Positions 8,032-17,055 of a stretch of 64,000 nt of DNA are shown in pieces. The DNA is taken from positions 2,790,001-2,854,000 of the forward strand of contig NZ_OX419519.1 in the NCBI RefSeq assembly GCF_948472415.1, in the 5' to 3' direction. The notes beneath the pieces are model-generated. The model made no database searches and was not told where the DNA came from. It worked only from the letters and a program-made list of their open reading frames with translations. The translations under genes were made by a program, and so were the position numbers. Each line of letters begins with the position of its first letter. The first letter of the stretch is position 1. The stretch is from Kitasatospora fiedleri. GTDB lineage: Bacteria; Actinomycetota; Actinomycetes; Streptomycetales; Streptomycetaceae.

Positions 8032-9564
8032 TCATTCCACCACGTTCGGATTGGCGTTTCCGCCGGAGGCCCAGGTCTCCTCGTCCTCCACCAGGTAGTC
8101 CGGGCGTTCCGAGGTGCCCTTCTTGGCGCGCTTGCTCGACTGGCCGTGACCGGCCATGCCGGCGCCGTGCCCGGCCGCGCCGCCCTGTCCCGTGCCACCG
8201 GCGTGACCGGCACCGGCGGCTCCGGCGCCCTGGCCGAGGCGGCTGCGGCCGATGCCCGACCCGCCCTCGGAGAAGGCCCGTCCACCGGCGCCGCCGTGCG
8301 CCGCCTCGCCGACCATGCCGCCGGCCCGACCCGCCAGGCTGCCGCCGGAACGGCCGCCCCGGAGGCCCGCGCCGCCACCGGCACCGCCCGCTCCGGCGCC
8401 ACCGCCGAGACCGCCGCTGCCCGTGCCACCGGCCCGGCCGCCGGCACCGGCCGCACCGCCCGCTGCGGAGCCGCCCGGACCCGTGCCACCGCCGCCCAGG
8501 CCGTTGGAACCGAACGTTCCGGCCTTGGACACGCTGTTGCCGCTGAACCCGGCACGGGCACCGATGCCGGTGCCACCGGCCAGGGTCCCGCCGCCACCGC
8601 CGATCAGCCCGCCGGCGGCACCACCGCCGCCGAGGCCGCCACCGCCGCCACCTGCCCCGGGCGCACCGCCGGACACGGTGGGGCCGCCGATCGTCGTGGT
8701 GCCGCCGCCGCGGACGCCGCCGGTACCGCCTTGGATGCCGTCGATACCCGTGCCCGGGCCCTTCGGCTGCGGAAGGGCGTTGGCCGTTCCACCGGAGATG
8801 CCCGCGTCCGTCGGACGGACCACCGCGGGCTTGACCTGCGGTGCCTGCGGTGCCCGGCTGCTCGACGTGCTCTTGAGCGAGGTCTGCGATCCGGAGGAGG
8901 AGGAGCCGCTCACTCGGCCGGTGCTCTGGGAGATACCGGCTCCGACACCGGCGATCGCCGCGATGAATCCCGATGCGCCGCCGTCACTCGGAGGGGCTAC
9001 CTGATTGTCCTTCGAGTTGTCGTCGAGTCCGGTCCTGAGGTTGCCCAGTCGGCTGCTGGCCGTGCTGTACTTGGCCGCCAGCACCTGCATCACGCCGACC
9101 GCCTCCTCCTTGCGGGTATCGGCGATGCCCTGCCGGGCGTCGGCGTCGTCGACCCCGACGGACTGCTTGGCGGCGTCGCTGATCCCGTCGCCCACCTTGT
9201 CCCAGAAGCCCGGCTCCTCGGGCATCGCGGCCTTGGCCTCGTCGATCGACGCGGACAGCGTCTGCAGCGCGGTGGCGGTGTAGTTCACGTGCTCGGCCGT
9301 GGCGCTGACCTTCGCGGCGAGCTCGGTCATGTGCGCGTGGAAGGCGTCGCTGGTGCTGCCCTGCCAGGTGCTGGTGGCGTCACCGGTGGCGGTGGTCAGC
9401 GCCGAGTGGATCTGGGTCAGCGTCTCGTGGGCCCGCCGCCACGGATCGGCCGCGGCCATGACCGAACCGGAGTCCAACGAGTGGACCATGGAGATCAGTT
9501 CGGCATGGCTGTGAACGGAGAAGTCGGTGCTCCCCGAGCCACCGCCCTGGTCCATCATCCTCAC
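8032..9564 (-). CDS. Large Gly-rich WXG/PPE-like protein, putative type VII substrate (cassette 1)
   Basis: A 510-residue protein. Residues 15-140 are helical and carry a Trp-Gln-Gly turn at 67-69 (STWQGSTSDAF), the mark of WXG100/PPE-like helical hairpins. A long Gly/Ala/Pro-rich region follows (about 200-480). The C-terminus holds a conserved block beginning RPDYLVEDEETW and ending NPNVVE, almost the same as in the protein at 34980-36509. The GTG at 9564 follows a GGAGGG ribosome site. Its gene lies 46 bases after the small protein gene and 90 bases before the mycosin gene. Such proteins are secreted or surface-exposed in other actinobacteria; secretion of this one is inferred. Confidence 0.75.
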   Translation of the reverse strand: MRMMDQGGGSGSTDFSVHSHAELISMVHSLDSGSVMAAADPWRRAHETLTQIHSALTTATGDATSTWQGSTSDAFHAHMTELAAKVSATAEHVNYTATALQTLSASIDEAKAAMPEEPGFWDKVGDGISDAAKQSVGVDDADARQGIADTRKEEAVGVMQVLAAKYSTASSRLGNLRTGLDDNSKDNQVAPPSDGGASGFIAAIAGVGAGISQSTGRVSGSSSSGSQTSLKSTSSSRAPQAPQVKPAVVRPTDAGISGGTANALPQPKGPGTGIDGIQGGTGGVRGGGTTTIGGPTVSGGAPGAGGGGGGLGGGGAAGGLIGGGGGTLAGGTGIGARAGFSGNSVSKAGTFGSNGLGGGGTGPGGSAAGGAAGAGGRAGGTGSGGLGGGAGAGGAGGGAGLRGGRSGGSLAGRAGGMVGEAAHGGAGGRAFSEGGSGIGRSRLGQGAGAAGAGHAGGTGQGGAAGHGAGMAGHGQSSKRAKKGTSERPDYLVEDEETWASGGNANPNVVE

Positions 9565-9610
9565 TGTGCACCCTCCAGCCCGTTGTCCGTGTCCTTGGTC
9601 TTCAGCACCG

Positions 9611-10039
9611 TCACCACTGTGGCTTCACCGTGTTCGTCGACTGGGCCGACGTAATGGTCCCAGCCTTCCTCGCGTCCAGTTCGGACTGGCTCCAGGTCGT
9701 GGTCCACCCGTCCTTCGACAGGGTCATGTTCTTGCGGGTGTCCTGCTCGTGTTCCTCGTAGTTCGTCGCCGTGTGGTCCGCGTTCCGCTGGGCCAGGTCG
9801 ATGGCATCCTGGATATCGGCCAGGAGGGTGCTCAACCGAAGGCGCAACGCGTCGTACTGCGTGTACAGGCCCTGTGCCTCGGCGAAACTCCCGAACGCCG
9901 CCGACCCGACACCACTCGGGCCGTACACCGCACTGGTACCCGCACCACTCTCGAACTCACTCAGCAAGCCGCGCACTTGGGCCGCGAACGCCCGCAGGCT
10001 GTCGACCTCGACCTCGAAGCCCTTACCGCTGGTGCTCAT
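9611..10039 (-). CDS. Small helical type VII-associated protein (cassette 1)
   Basis: A 142-residue protein predicted to be mainly alpha-helical. Residues 5-100 (beginning KGFEVEVDSLRAFAAQVRGLL, with FAEAQGLYTQYDAL in the middle) resemble the ESX-1/EspC-like or WXG-like helical-hairpin proteins that pair with PPE-like partners. The cassette 2 counterpart at 36517-36840 shares the same plan: an N-terminal D/PxxL helix, an AFGxFAEAQxLY segment and an ENxD/DRYxxxEDD-type end. It is the first gene of its unit, with the large protein gene starting 46 bases after its stop. The ATG at 10039 was chosen over 10120 because the longer N-terminus is Arg/Gly-rich leader. The role as a chaperone-like or co-secreted partner is inference. 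Confidence 0.7.
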   Translation of the reverse strand: MSTSGKGFEVEVDSLRAFAAQVRGLLSEFESGAGTSAVYGPSGVGSAAFGSFAEAQGLYTQYDALRLRLSTLLADIQDAIDLAQRNADHTATNYEEHEQDTRKNMTLSKDGWTTTWSQSELDARKAGTITSAQSTNTVKPQW

Positions 10040-10126
10040 GTGTCTCGTACCTCCCCCGTACCTGCTGCCCCGCGCGACTGCCGCTCGACCGCCTGGGGCC
10101 TGAAAGAAAGTTGGCTCCAACCTCTA

Positions 10127-10153
10127 TGTCTAACACATGGAACGGGCCGTCAA
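10127..10153 (-). promoter_or_regulatory. Possible promoter of type VII cassette 1
   Basis: On the minus strand, TTGACG at 10153-10148 and TAGACA at 10132-10127 are separated by 15 bases. That is a short but possible spacing for a housekeeping promoter. The predicted start falls on a palindrome (GTTGG-AG-CCAAC, 10110-10121), which could be an operator. The cassette 1 small protein gene starts at 10039. Confidence 0.35.
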
Positions 10154-10180
10154 CACGCCCCCTGGTGGGTGCGGGTGGGG

Positions 10181-10858
10181 TCAGGTCGCGGCGAGGGCCC
10201 GGCGGCAGAGGGAGTCGGCTCGGCGGGTGGTTTCGGGGAGGCGGTAGGAGGGGGTGAGGGCGAGGGTGACGGCGGTGGCTTCGTCGAGGCCGATGCGGTG
10301 GCCGACGGAGAGGAAGACGGGTTTGACGCCCTGGCGGGTGCGCAGGGCGCGGCCGACGGTTTCGGGGCCGTCGAGGAGGGGGGTCCAGGCGCCGCGGTGG
10401 TCGTCGGGGGGCCGGTGGGTGAAGGTGAAGGGGTTCTTGGCGATGCCGAGGGTGGGGAGGCCGGTGTGGACGCCGAGGTGGCTGGCGAGGCCGAGGCGGC
10501 GGGGGTGGGCCAGGCCGTAGCCGTCGCAGACGACGAGGGCGGGGGTGCGGGTGAGGCGGGAGAGGGCGTCGAGGACGGCGGGGAGTTCGCGGAAGGCGAG
10601 CAGGCCGGGGAGGTAGGGGAAGGCGACCCGGCCGACGGCGGTGGCCTCCTCGACGACGTCGAGGGTGGTGTAGTCGAGCAGGACGGCCGCGGCGGCGACG
10701 ACGTCGCGTTCGTCGTCGTAGGCGACGTCCACGCCGGCGATCAACGTGCCCGGGCGGCGCGGGGGTTCGGGCCCTTCGGGGACGACCAGAGGGCGCAGGC
10801 GTTCCTGTTCGGCGCGGGCGGCCTCAGCGGTGGTGGGCCAGTCGGCGGGGACGGTCAT
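10181..10858 (-). CDS. nfi: Endonuclease V (deoxyinosine 3' endonuclease)
   Basis: A 225-residue protein of the endonuclease V family, which cuts DNA one phosphate 3' of deoxyinosine to start repair of deaminated adenine. Family motifs are clear: the acidic GVDVAYDD near residue 42, AFPYLPGLLAFRE near 80, VVCDGYGLAHPRRLGLASHLG near 109, and LGIAKNPF near 137. In the family these include the Mg2+-binding acids and the Tyr wedge (PYLPG). The ATG at 10858 gives the normal length. The gene is divergent from the small membrane protein gene at 11228, with the 13-bp tandem iterons between them. Confidence 0.9.
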   Translation of the reverse strand: MTVPADWPTTAEAARAEQERLRPLVVPEGPEPPRRPGTLIAGVDVAYDDERDVVAAAAVLLDYTTLDVVEEATAVGRVAFPYLPGLLAFRELPAVLDALSRLTRTPALVVCDGYGLAHPRRLGLASHLGVHTGLPTLGIAKNPFTFTHRPPDDHRGAWTPLLDGPETVGRALRTRQGVKPVFLSVGHRIGLDEATAVTLALTPSYRLPETTRRADSLCRRALAAT

Positions 10859-11227
10859 GGCGGCTCCGGGGGGCGGGGTCGGGGTCGGGAACGGGAACGG
10901 GCGCGGCAGGCGGTGACGGTCGGCTTCCGGCGTGCTCCGCGGTGCTCGGCGCGGCCCCGCCCGCACGTGATCTCCGTACGCGATTTCCGTACGTGATTTC
11001 CGTACGCACGTTATCGGGCGGCCCCGGGGAGCCGTCCGGCCGGTACGGCGGCGCGCTGCCGGCGTGTGAGTCCGTGCGCCCCCCGTGCCCCGGGGCAGGT
11101 CAACTTCCGGCGGTTAGCCTGTACTTACTGTTCCCGCTCCGCCCGTTCCCGTCGAGCCGGGTCCCCGCCCGCCGCTCACCCGCTGTTCCCCGTCGCTCTC
11201 CCCGCTCCGCGCGAAGGGTCGTCCGCC
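10859..11227. promoter_or_regulatory. Divergent gap with three tandem 13-bp iterons (10969-11007)
   Basis: The 369-base region between nfi (leftward) and the small membrane protein gene (rightward) holds no gene I can support. At 10969-10981, 10982-10994 and 10995-11007 there are three head-to-tail copies of a 13-base unit, GATTTCCGTACG plus C or T (the first copy has GATCTCC). Each unit contains the palindrome CGTACG shared with its border. Their spacing is just over one helical turn, as expected for cooperative binding of a repressor or activator. Confidence 0.45.
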
Positions 11228-11572
11228 ATGCCGCGCCCCGCCGTTCCGTCCCGTGCCGTCACCGCGTCCCGGGCTGCCGGGCTCGTGTCCGGGAGCCGTT
11301 TCAGTGCCGTGCAGTTGGGGGTCGGCGCGCTGATCGCGGTGGTCGCCGCGGTGGCGCTGCTGGCCGTGTCCGGGGAGACGGGGGTGTGGCGGATCGCGGT
11401 GCTGATCGGCTTCGCCGTCGCGCTCGGGACGCTCTCGGCCGTCCTGCTCTCCCCCGTCGCCCGCCGCCGCCCACCGCAGGCGTCCGTGGCCGGGAGGGCC
11501 GCGTCGGCCGCCGAACAGCCCGCCGCGGTCACCGCCGCCCGGCAGCCGGTGTACGCGCACCAGTCCCGCTGA
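11228..11572 (+). CDS. Small membrane protein of unknown function
   Basis: A 114-residue protein with two adjacent membrane segments, at about residues 27-48 (VQLGVGALIAVVAAVALLAV) and 53-75, then an Ala/Gln-rich hydrophilic tail. The ATG at 11228 is preferred; upstream codons in the open frame are Pro/Arg-rich. I do not recognise the family. It faces away from nfi, and its end lies 121 bases from the convergent RDD gene. Confidence 0.55.
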   Translation: MPRPAVPSRAVTASRAAGLVSGSRFSAVQLGVGALIAVVAAVALLAVSGETGVWRIAVLIGFAVALGTLSAVLLSPVARRRPPQASVAGRAASAAEQPAAVTAARQPVYAHQSR

Positions 11573-11693
11573 ACCCCCACCGTGCCGGTCCACCGGAGGC
11601 GTCCGGAGCAGGGCGGGCACGCGAAGACTCCCGGGCCAGCGGCAGGTGAACGACTGCCGCAGGCCCGGGGCCCAGGGGACGCCCGTCCGGTCG

Positions 11694-12398
11694 TCAGGCG
11701 GTCGAGACCACCACGGTCTTGGCCGCCTTGTCGTGGACGCACTGGCGGTAGGGCTTGTCGAAGACGCCGAACAGGCCGTCGATCGCCCACCAGAGGCCGC
11801 CGCAGCAGATCAGCGCGGGGACGATGAAGGTCGCGGCGCGGGTCCAGGCGGCCGCCGAGGTGGGGGCGGAGCCGTCGGCGAGCATCGCGACCCGGACCTT
11901 CATCAGCTTCTTGCCGAGGGTCTGGCCGTCCCGGCTGAGCATCAGGCCCTCGTAGACCAGGTACAGCGCGCAGCTGAACCAGAACGAGCCGATCCAGCCG
12001 CTCTGCTTGTTGAAGTGGAGGAACGGCAGCAGCACCGCCACCGCGATGACCTGCACCATGACGTAGTCGACCAGCCGGGCCAGGATGCGCGCGCCCCAGC
12101 CGCCGAGCGCGGGCATCCCGGGGACGGGCCCCGGACCGGGGCCGGGTCCGCCGTGGGGCGAACCGTACGGGTCACCGGGGCCGCCGGGTCCGCCCGGGCT
12201 GCCGGGAGCACCGGGCGGGGGGCCGTAGCCGGGGGGCTGGTCGCGGTCGTAGGGGGAGCCCGAGCCGGCCGGCGCACCGTACTGGCCGCCGTAGCCGGGC
12301 GGGCTGTCGTACGGGCTGCCCGAGGGCGGGGGCTGCTTGTCGAAGGAAGGCCGTCCGCCCTCCTCCGGCTCGGTTCCGGAGGGGTCGCTGGTGCTCAT
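11694..12398 (-). CDS. RDD-family membrane protein
   Basis: A 234-residue protein. Residues 1-100 are a Pro/Gly/Tyr-rich cytoplasmic stretch. The RDD domain spans about 101-230, beginning ARILARLVDYVMVQ (with the Arg and Asp that name the family), then TM helices and the loop SRDGQTLGKKLMKVRV. RDD proteins are small integral membrane proteins; some are proposed Na+/H+ antiporters, and most have no known role. It lies upstream on the minus strand, 130 bases from the end of the second RDD gene, so the two may be a duplicated pair. Confidence 0.85.
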   Translation of the reverse strand: MSTSDPSGTEPEEGGRPSFDKQPPPSGSPYDSPPGYGGQYGAPAGSGSPYDRDQPPGYGPPPGAPGSPGGPGGPGDPYGSPHGGPGPGPGPVPGMPALGGWGARILARLVDYVMVQVIAVAVLLPFLHFNKQSGWIGSFWFSCALYLVYEGLMLSRDGQTLGKKLMKVRVAMLADGSAPTSAAAWTRAATFIVPALICCGGLWWAIDGLFGVFDKPYRQCVHDKAAKTVVVSTA

Positions 12399-12528
12399 GG
12401 CACGAGTAGACCACCGCGAATACTACGATGTTGGGATATTTGATCCGTTTCCGCCTGTTTCGCTGCGTTCGAGCGCGTTCCGGTCGGGCGGGCGGACAGG
12501 TGGCGGACCACGGGCGGCTGACGGCGGG

Positions 12529-14291
12529 TCAGCCGCGCTCCACCCGCACCACCCGGGTCCGGGCCGCCCGGTCGTGCCAGCCGCGCCGGGCGGTGCGGTC
12601 CAGCAGCGCGGCGGCGGGGCCGAGCAGGACGGCGGTGCCCAGGCCGCGCACCAGCCAGCGGACCAGCGAGCGGCCGAACCCCGGCGCACCGGCCCCGCCC
12701 GCGGCGACCACCCGGACCCGGGCCAGCCGCTTGCCGAAGGTCTGCCCGGTCCGGGCGATCGGCAGCACCTGGTAGAGCAGCCCGAACACCAGCAGCACCC
12801 CGAGCAGCACGCCCACCCGGCCCAGCACCGTCCCGTCCAGCAGCCACACCTGGTGCTGACGTCCCGTCATGCGCGCGGCCAACTCCGCCTGGTCGATCTT
12901 CTGCTGGACGTGCGCGCGCACCGTCCCGGCCAGCGGCACCGCGACGGCCGCGCCGACCACCGCCGTGACCGCGCCGTCCACCAACCAGCCGAACGCCCGC
13001 GCCCCCACCCCCGCCGGTACGGGCACTGGGGCCGCCGGACGCCGCTTCCCGACCCGGCGGCCGGAGCGGGACGGCGGGCGGACGTCCCGGTCCGGGCCGC
13101 CACGGGCTCCGCGGCCCGACGCGGCGGACGGACCCGCTCACTGACGACGTGCGCCGTCCGCGGCTCCCGCCCGGGCTGCTGGGCCTCGGCGGCGGTCGGA
13201 GTCCGTACGGGCTCGGGCTCCGGCGCGGGCTGAGGCGTGGACGCAGGCTCCGGTGCGGGTGCGGGCTCGGACGCGGATTCCCGCTCGACGCCCCAGGACA
13301 CCCAGCGCGGCGCCCCGCCGGTCTCCATCAGCCCGCGCTGTGCCTGCGGATCGGCCCGCCAGCCCGAAGCGGGGTCGGCCGAGGACGGCTCCGGCTCCGG
13401 CTCCGGCTCCGGCAGCGCTTCCGTCAACTGCTGTGGCGTCGGCACCGGTTCGAACAGCGCCTCGGGCCCGGCGGACAGGCCCACCGAACCGTCGCCACCG
13501 CCACCACCGGCCCCGTGCCAGGGCGTACCGCCGAGCGGCTGCGCGGCCCGCGGTTCCGGCTCCTCCGCCACGGGCCCGGGCAACTCCAGCGGCCGGACGG
13601 CGGGCTCCACCTCGCACACCTCCCGCCCGTCCCGCCCGTCCCGCCCGTCCCGCGGCGCGACGACGGCACCGGCCGGGGCGCCCGGCACCGCACCGGTGCC
13701 CGCGCCGAGGTTCAGCGCGGCGGCGGTGGCCCAGGACTCGGCGGTGACCGGTTGCAGTCCGTTCCCGGCGACCGCCCACGGGGCCGCCTCGACCGGGCGC
13801 AGCGGCTCCACCGCGTTCCGGGGGCGGACCTCCAGCTCCCCCGGCCCGACGGTCGCCGCGGACTCCCCCGCGTCATAGCCAGTACCGGTGCCAGTGCCGG
13901 AGCCGGAGCCCGCGCCAGGTCCGCCGCCGGGCTCGGTCGGCACCGGCCCGGTCGGCTCCGGGTGGATCGGCACGGCGAAGACGGCCTGGGCGGTGGTCTC
14001 GTCGAAGTAGATCGGGCCGGTCTCGACCAGCGGGCCGGTGGGCACGGCGGGGACGAGGCCGGGCGGGGGGTTGTAGGGGGGTGCGGTGAGGTAGCGGGCG
14101 ACGAAGCGCGGCGGGTCGAGCGGTTCGCCGGGGGCGGGGGCGGGGCGGCTGGTGCCGGGGACCCAGGCGTGGCCGGCCCAGTAGCGGAGGAACCCGGGGA
14201 CCGAGGGGTCGGGGTAGTAGCCGGGCGCTCCGGCCTCCCCGGCCAGGGTCGCGCCGAGAGTCGAGCCTGCAGTGGAGGGCCGGTCCGTCAT
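12529..14291 (-). CDS. DUF2510-RDD membrane protein, interrupted by a one-base frameshift
   Basis: Read with one added base, this is a single 587-residue protein. The ATG at 14291 starts a DUF2510 domain (residues about 14-45: GYYPDPSVPGFLRYWAGHAW), a long Pro/Glu-rich linker follows, and an RDD domain completes it (GARAFGWLVDGAVT and GQTFGKRLARVRV). As sequenced, the DUF2510 frame loses sense after about 13035 and runs on to 12867, while the RDD frame is open only below 13138. Adding one C to the CCCC run (minus strand, near 13030-13034) joins them as RRPPVPVPAGVG. The same kind of error occurs in four other genes here, so a sequencing indel is more likely than decay. If the break is real, the RDD part could still start at the GTG at 13026. 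Confidence 0.75.
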
Positions 14292-14719
14292 TGCGTCGCG
14301 TCTTCCTTCGTACCGGCACCGCGGCGTGCGGGTCTGCGGACGTGGGTGGGGGGAGCCGCGGGCGGAGAGTCGCCGGGCAGTCACAAAGGGTAGTACCTGG
14401 AGCGACCTCGTCCCCCTGGTTCACCGGAACTCGTGAAACGAGCGGAGACACGTGGTACCGCAGGTGCCCCCGGTGGTGGTGGGGGGCGGCCCGGGGCGGT
14501 GGCGGGCGGTGACGAGCGGTGACGAGCGGTGGTCGGCGCGGTCTCCGGTTCCGGTGTTCCCGTCCGGAACAACCGGGGCGGGGCGGAAAAGGTTCTGGAG
14601 GTTCGGCGGGAAAAAAGTTCGCCGGAAAGTCGCGGAACCCGTGTAAGAGTCCGCGGCGGCCCCGCTCTCGGCTGGTGCGGGGCCGAACGGCGGCCCCGGG
14701 TGGCGGAGAGGTGAGGGCG
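14292..14719. other. 428-base intergenic region, no gene seen
   Basis: This lies between the leftward DUF2510-RDD gene and the rightward SsgA-like gene. It holds a small inverted repeat CTCGT-GAA-ACGAG at 14430-14442 and a short direct repeat (GAGCGGTGAC twice) near 14513-14532. The stretch 14580-14650 is less GC-rich and may contain the promoter of the SsgA-like gene. I see no tRNA, no stable RNA and no convincing ORF. Confidence 0.35.
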
Positions 14720-15139
14720 ATGGCCGGACAGTCGACCGGAGTGGTGGAGCAGGAGCTGGAGCTGAGCCTGGTGCTGTCGCCGGAGCGCAGCGTCCCGGTG
14801 GCGGCGCGGTTGTCGTACGGGAGCCACGACCCGTTCGCGGTGCACGTGACCTTCCACCTGGACAGCGGGACGCCGGTGACCTGGGTGTTCGCCCGGGAGC
14901 TGCTGGTGGAGGGGACGTTCCGGCCGTGCGGTCAGGGCGACGTGCGGATCTGGCCGACCCGGTCGGGGCGGCACAGCCTGCTGTGCATGGCGCTCAGCTC
15001 GCCGGCCGGCGACGCGCTGCTGGAGGCGCCGCTGCCGACGGTGGCGGCCTGGCTGGAGCGGGCGCACCGGCTGGTGCCGCCGGGGGCGGAGCTGGAGGCG
15101 ATGGACCTGGACGGTTCGCTGGCGGAGCTGCTGGCGTGA
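14720..15139 (+). CDS. SsgA-like sporulation/cell-division regulator (SALP)
   Basis: A 139-residue SsgA-like protein. This family is confined to sporulating actinomycetes and controls where septa and peptidoglycan are laid down, in part by recruiting FtsZ. The signature is clear: YGSHDPFAVHVTFHL near residue 34, VTWVFARELLVEG near 53, the GDVRIWPTR turn near 73, and ALSSPAGDALLEAP near 90. Length and pattern are close to SsgB/SsgG-type members, but I cannot say which. The ATG at 14720 is preferred; the extra upstream codons are Arg/Ser-rich. It stands alone, and the next gene is convergent. A second SALP lies at 26052. Confidence 0.9.
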   Translation: MAGQSTGVVEQELELSLVLSPERSVPVAARLSYGSHDPFAVHVTFHLDSGTPVTWVFARELLVEGTFRPCGQGDVRIWPTRSGRHSLLCMALSSPAGDALLEAPLPTVAAWLERAHRLVPPGAELEAMDLDGSLAELLA

Positions 15140-15353
15140 GGGGGCGTGCGGGCCGGCCCCGGGCGCTGGCGGCGGCGCGCGCACGACCGGCCCACGGACG
15201 ACCGGCCCACGGACCAGCGGCGGGCCCGACCCGTCCGCCAGGCCGTCCGCCGGAACGCCCGCCCTCGGGGCGTCCGGGGCGAGCCGAGGTGCCGGGACGG
15301 GCCGAGGGAGCAGGACGGGCGGAGGAAGCAGGACGGACGGTCGGCGCCGGGGT

Positions 15354-16766
15354 TCAGCGGGCCGCGGGGGCCTTCTGCGTACCGGCGCTGCCGAGCCCGT
15401 CCACGCCGGTGCGCGGGGCGGGGACGCGCACCAGCGGGGCGCCGGCCGCGCGTCGCCGGGAGCGGACCCGCAGGGCGGCGACGGCCAGGAAGCAGAGGCC
15501 CATCAGCGGGTAGGCGCCCGCCGGGAACTGCTCGGGCGGCGTCAGGTGCAGGTCCAGGTCGCCCTTGTGCGGGACGAGCCACATCGCGAAGGAGAGGAAG
15601 CCGAGCAGCGTCAGGCCGAAGATGACCCGCCAGCGCCGGTGCCGGACGGCGGCGGGGCGGGAGCGCTCGTGCGCGGCCTCGGCGGCGAGCAGCACGAGCA
15701 CGGGGACGCACCACACCCAGTGGTGGGTCCAGCTGATCGGGGAGACCAGCACGGCGGTGACCAGGGCGGTGCACACGCTCCACGCTTCGGCGCGCGGCGA
15801 CCAGTGGACGCTGCGGTGCGCCCAGACGGCGACGGCGAGGCCGGCGGCGGCGACCAGCACGCCGAGCAGGGTGGCGGCGGCGCCCGGGGTTTCGAGGTGG
15901 GTCAGCCGGGCGACCAGGCCGCGCAGCGACTGGTTGTCGACGATGACGGTCTTGCCGACCCGGCTGGAGTCGAACATGTACTCCGTCCAGAAGCCGCGGG
16001 TGGCGTCGGGGAGGAACAGCGCGCCGATCAGGAAGGTGCCGACGAAGGTGGCGCCGGCCACGAACGCGGCCCGGACCCGGCCGGTGATCAGCAGGTAGAC
16101 GGCGAACAGGCCGGGGGTGAGCTTGATCCCGGCGGCGATGCCGATGGCGACGCCCTTGCTGCGGACCCGGTCGGGGCGGGTGAGGTCCCAGAGGATCAGG
16201 CAGGCCAGCGCGAGGTTGATCTGGCCGTAGCGCAGGGTGGTGAAGACCGGTTCCAGCCAGACACCCAGTCCGGTGACCAGCAGGATGCCGATCGGCCGCA
16301 GGTCGCGGCGCGGCCAGCCGACCAGTTTGAAGGACAGGTGGGCGAGGGCGGCGAGCAGCAGCACGTTCCCGGCGGTGACGGCGACGCGCAGGAACGGCAG
16401 GCCGAACCAGGTGGTCGGCACGAACAGCATCGCGGCGAACGGCGGGTAGGTGGCGGGCAGGCTCCACTCGGTGACCCGCAGCGCGTACAGGTCGTGGCCG
16501 TCGGCGACGGCGGCGCCCTCGGCCCGGTAGACCACCATGTCGACCATCGAGGTGCCGACGAAGTGCCGCACCGTTGCGTAGGCGAGCAGCGAGACCAGGG
16601 CGACCGCGCCGGCCAGCAGCAGCGGGCGCCGGGGGGCGGCGCGCAGGGCCTCGACGGCGGCGGTGAGCTGTCGGCCGGGGGCGGTCAGGGCGCGCTGCCA
16701 GGCCGGGACGGGCGGCCGGTCGGGGCTGCCGGGGGGCGTGCCGCGTTCCGCTTGCACCGTGCTCAC
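15354..16766 (-). CDS. GT87-family polyprenyl-phosphate-mannose mannosyltransferase
   Basis: A 470-residue integral membrane protein of the GT87 (DUF2029) family. In actinobacteria these GT-C enzymes add alpha-1,2-mannose from polyprenyl-phosphate-mannose onto glycolipids outside the membrane. There are about ten hydrophobic segments. An early loop MVVYRAEGAAVADGHDLYAL (near residue 75) carries the acidic/Arg region typical of GT-C enzymes, followed by TYPPFAAMLFVP and YGQINLALACLILWDL. ISWTHHWVW lies near residue 349. The GTG at 16766 gives the usual N-terminus; an ATG at 16782-16814 is possible. The acceptor is unknown. Confidence 0.85.
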   Translation of the reverse strand: MSTVQAERGTPPGSPDRPPVPAWQRALTAPGRQLTAAVEALRAAPRRPLLLAGAVALVSLLAYATVRHFVGTSMVDMVVYRAEGAAVADGHDLYALRVTEWSLPATYPPFAAMLFVPTTWFGLPFLRVAVTAGNVLLLAALAHLSFKLVGWPRRDLRPIGILLVTGLGVWLEPVFTTLRYGQINLALACLILWDLTRPDRVRSKGVAIGIAAGIKLTPGLFAVYLLITGRVRAAFVAGATFVGTFLIGALFLPDATRGFWTEYMFDSSRVGKTVIVDNQSLRGLVARLTHLETPGAAATLLGVLVAAAGLAVAVWAHRSVHWSPRAEAWSVCTALVTAVLVSPISWTHHWVWCVPVLVLLAAEAAHERSRPAAVRHRRWRVIFGLTLLGFLSFAMWLVPHKGDLDLHLTPPEQFPAGAYPLMGLCFLAVAALRVRSRRRAAGAPLVRVPAPRTGVDGLGSAGTQKAPAAR

Positions 16767-17055
16767 TGTCTTGCTCCGTCCGCCGTCGACCTCAGCTGGG
16801 CCAGCAGCCGACACTACCCGAACGGCCGTCGGCCGCCACCGGTCGCGGTCGCCCCGGGTTCTCCTCCCGGGCCGCCGGGCGCCTTCGTCCGGGCCGGGGC
16901 GCCATGAGGAAGCATTGGCCGGCGCTTAGGACGTATTTAAGGGAGGGGAGCGACACGAGCTGTCGCCCCCGCGGTAACAGCTGCTGCATCGGCGCCGGTG
17001 GTCTCGGCCTCCGGCCCCCGGTCCTCGCTGAGAACCTCGGTCCTCGCGGAGTGCC

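Noticed and set aside
13026..14291. Two separate genes (DUF2510 protein and RDD protein) instead of one broken gene
   Set aside because: Possible, but the DUF2510 frame would run nonsensically into the RDD region for 50 codons, and one added C gives the usual DUF2510-RDD protein.
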